DNA of 64,000 bases from Megachile rotundata (Eukaryota > Arthropoda > Insecta > Hymenoptera > Megachilidae), in assembly GCF_050947335.1 (NCBI RefSeq), contig NW_027473488.1:62001-126000 (forward strand), given 5' to 3'. Below are positions 62,114 through 64,000 of the stretch, piece after piece (the first letter of the stretch is position 1; the number at the start of each line of letters is the position of its first letter). The position numbers were made by a program, and so were the translations under genes. Below the pieces are notes generated by a model, which saw only the letters and a program-made list of their open reading frames with translations, was not told the origin of the DNA and searched no databases.

Positions 62114-62401
62114 AATCACAATCACACAATCACAATCACACAATCACAATCACACAATCACAATCACACAATCACAATCACACAATCACAATCACACAAT
62201 CACAATCACACAATCACAATCACACAATCACACAATCACACAATCACACAATCACACAATCACACAATCACACAATCACACAATCACACAATCACACAAT
62301 CACACAATCACACAATCACACAATCACACAATCACACAATCACACAATCACACAATCACACAATCACACAATCACACAATCACACAATCACACAATCACA
62401 C
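62114..62401. repeat. 14-mer array (8 units) then 8-mer tract (22 units)
   Basis: 112 bp of period 14 (62114-62225) followed by exactly 176 bp of octamers (62226-62401), both perfect. Confidence 0.95.
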
Positions 62402-64000
62402 AATCACAATCACACAATCACAATCACACAATCACAATCACACAATCACAATCACACAATCACAATCACACAATCACAATCACACAATCACAATCACACA
62501 ATCACAATCACACAATCACAATCACACAATCACAATCACACAATCACAATCACACAATCACAATCACACAATCACAATCACACAATCACAATCACACAAT
62601 CACAATCACACAATCACAATCACACAATCACAATCACACAATCACAATCACACAATCACAATCACACAATCACCATCACACAATCACCATCACACAATCA
62701 CAATCACACAATCACAATCACACAATCACAATCACACAATCACAATCACACAATCACAATCACACAATCACAATCACACAATCACAATCACACAATCACA
62801 ATCACACAATCACAATCACACAATCACAATCACACAATCACAATCACACCATCACAATCACACAATCACAATCACACAATCACAATCACACATTCACAAT
62901 CACACAATCACAATCACACAATCACAATCACACAATCACAATCACACAATCACAATCACACAATCACAATCACACAATCACAATCACACAATCACAATCA
63001 CACAATCACAATCACACAATCACAATCACACAATCACAATCACACAATCACAATCACACAATCACAATCACACAATCACAATCACACAATCACAATCACA
63101 CAATCACAATCACACAATCACACAATCACACAATCACAATCACACAATCACAATCACACAATCACAATCACACAATCACAATCACACAATCACAATCACA
63201 CAATCACAATCACACAATCACAATCACACAATCACAATCACACAATCCCAATCACACAATCGCAATCACACAATCGCAATCACACAATCGCAATCACACA
63301 ATCGCAATCACACAATCGCAATCACACAATCGCAATCACACAATCGCAATCACACAATCGCAATCACACAATCGCAATCACACAATCGCAATCACACAAT
63401 CGCAATCACACAATCGCAATCACACAATCGCAATCACACAATCGGAATCACACAATCGCAATCACACAATCGCAATCACACAATCACAATCACACAATCA
63501 CAATCACACAATCACAATCACACAATCACAATCACACAATCACAATCACACAATCACAATCACACAATCACAATCACACAATCACAATCACACAATCACA
63601 ATCACACAATCACAATCACACAATCACAATCACACAATCACAATCACACAATCCCAATCACACAATCACAATCACACAATCACAATCACACAATCACAAT
63701 CACACAATCACAATCACACAATCACAATCACACAATCACAATCACACAATCACAATCACACAATCACAATCACACAATCACAATCACACAATCACAATCA
63801 CACAATCACAATCACACAATCACAATCACACAATCACAATCACACAATCACAATCACACAATCACAATCACACAATCACAATCACACAATCACAATCACA
63901 CAATCACAATCACACAATCACAATCACACAATCACAATCACACAATCACAATCACACAATCACAATCACACAATCACAATCACACAATCACAATCACACA
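62402..64000. repeat. 14-mer array, 51 + 62 units, running off the window
   Basis: 51 units (714 bp) to 63115, two octamers, then period 14 from 63132 to the window end (868 bp = 62 units, continuing). Variants: two CACCAT units (62674, 62688), one CCATCACAATC near 62848, one CATTCAC near 62892, one CCCAAT (63247) before the CGCAAT domain, and one CCCAAT near 63653. Confidence 0.94.
63261..63476. repeat. CGCAAT variant domain, 16 units, one CGGAAT
   Basis: Sixteen units in 14-bp steps from 63261 to 63471. The unit at 63443 reads CGGAAT. As in the 28-unit domain, a single CCCAAT unit (63247) stands immediately to the left. Confidence 0.94.

Larger units (their letters stand above)
1..64000. 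repeat. Composite 8/14-bp satellite filling the window
   Basis: The full window consists of the octamer CACACAAT and the hexamer CACAAT. They are arranged as octamer runs or as the alternating 14-mer CACACAATCACAAT. The perfect 14-mer is 7 A, 5 C, 2 T and no G; the octamer is 4 A, 3 C, 1 T. The + strand is therefore strongly depleted in G and the complement is G/T-rich. Variant-rich blocks punctuate the pure arrays and recur in a fixed order, giving a higher-order organisation of several kb. No interval escapes the pattern. The type of satellite (pericentromeric, subtelomeric or interstitial) cannot be decided from this sequence alone. Confidence 0.98.

Noticed and set aside
1..64000. Reverse-strand coding potential
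   Set aside because: The reverse complement of each word contains TGA, and periods of 8 and 14 place it in all three frames, so no frame stays open for more than about eight codons in pure arrays.
1..64000. CRISPR array
   Set aside because: The repeats are 8 or 14 bp with no spacers of unique sequence, no leader and no cas genes.
1..64000. tRNA, rRNA or other structured RNA genes
   Set aside because: With almost no G on the + strand, intramolecular pairing is minimal, and no cloverleaf, rRNA-like or snRNA-like segment is visible.
1..64000. Transposable-element insertions
   Set aside because: I looked for breaks in the word pattern, terminal repeats or poly(A) tails and found none. All irregularities are 1-2 bp changes in the words.
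1..64000. Assembly artefact from simple-repeat errors as the explanation for the whole window
   Set aside because: Ordered variant blocks, nested duplications with exact arithmetic and shared private substitutions argue for real sequence. Local copy numbers, especially the twin 161-unit arrays, still need read support.

Overview
The whole 64 kb window is satellite DNA, and I find no gene in it. It is written in two short words on the + strand: an octamer CACACAAT and a hexamer CACAAT. They occur either as pure octamer runs (period 8) or as a strictly alternating 8+6 unit, CACACAATCACAAT (period 14). Every stretch I read is a run of these words, perfect or carrying point variants. I see no unique-sequence island, transposon, RNA gene, CRISPR array or promoter. 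The + strand is almost free of G; G appears only in diagnostic variants such as CGATCAC, CGGTCAC, AAGCAC and CAGTC. The scale and organisation suggest a eukaryotic, heterochromatin-like satellite block, probably from a long-read assembly. I cannot name the organism.

Long forward reading frames (up to 5742 codons) arise because neither word contains a stop on the + strand. Both repeat periods leave remainder 2 modulo 3, so all three forward frames read the same cyclic peptide (SHNHTITQ for the 8-mer). The reverse strand has a TGA in every word and is closed. These frames are a property of the repeat and are not annotated as genes.

Layout. (1) 1-30079: family alpha. A higher-order module is repeated as: variant-rich block alpha1, short 14-mer mini-array, variant-rich block alpha2, pure 8-mer tract, long 14-mer array. 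Copies A, B, C, G and H are complete, D and E are truncated, and F is an alpha1/alpha2 hybrid. B and C are colinear copies 4657 bp apart. (2) 30080-45691: families beta and gamma. Beta units are marked by CATGCACAC and CTCAATTAC. A three-unit series (628, 1982, 708 bp) recurs 8.67 kb downstream as 606, 1942, 684 bp. Gamma blocks follow each series. (3) 45692-64000: alternating alpha-like blocks and long 14-mer arrays. These include a 323-unit array (47101-51622) with internal domains of CACGAT and CACAGT variants, and two CGCAAT domains near the right end.

Boundaries are placed at the A of the AAT that opens or closes a period and are good to about one repeat unit. Copy numbers come from coordinate arithmetic, and most arrays divide exactly by 14 or 8. 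The biology readable here is turnover of the repeat: nested tandem duplication, copy-number change and local spread of point variants.
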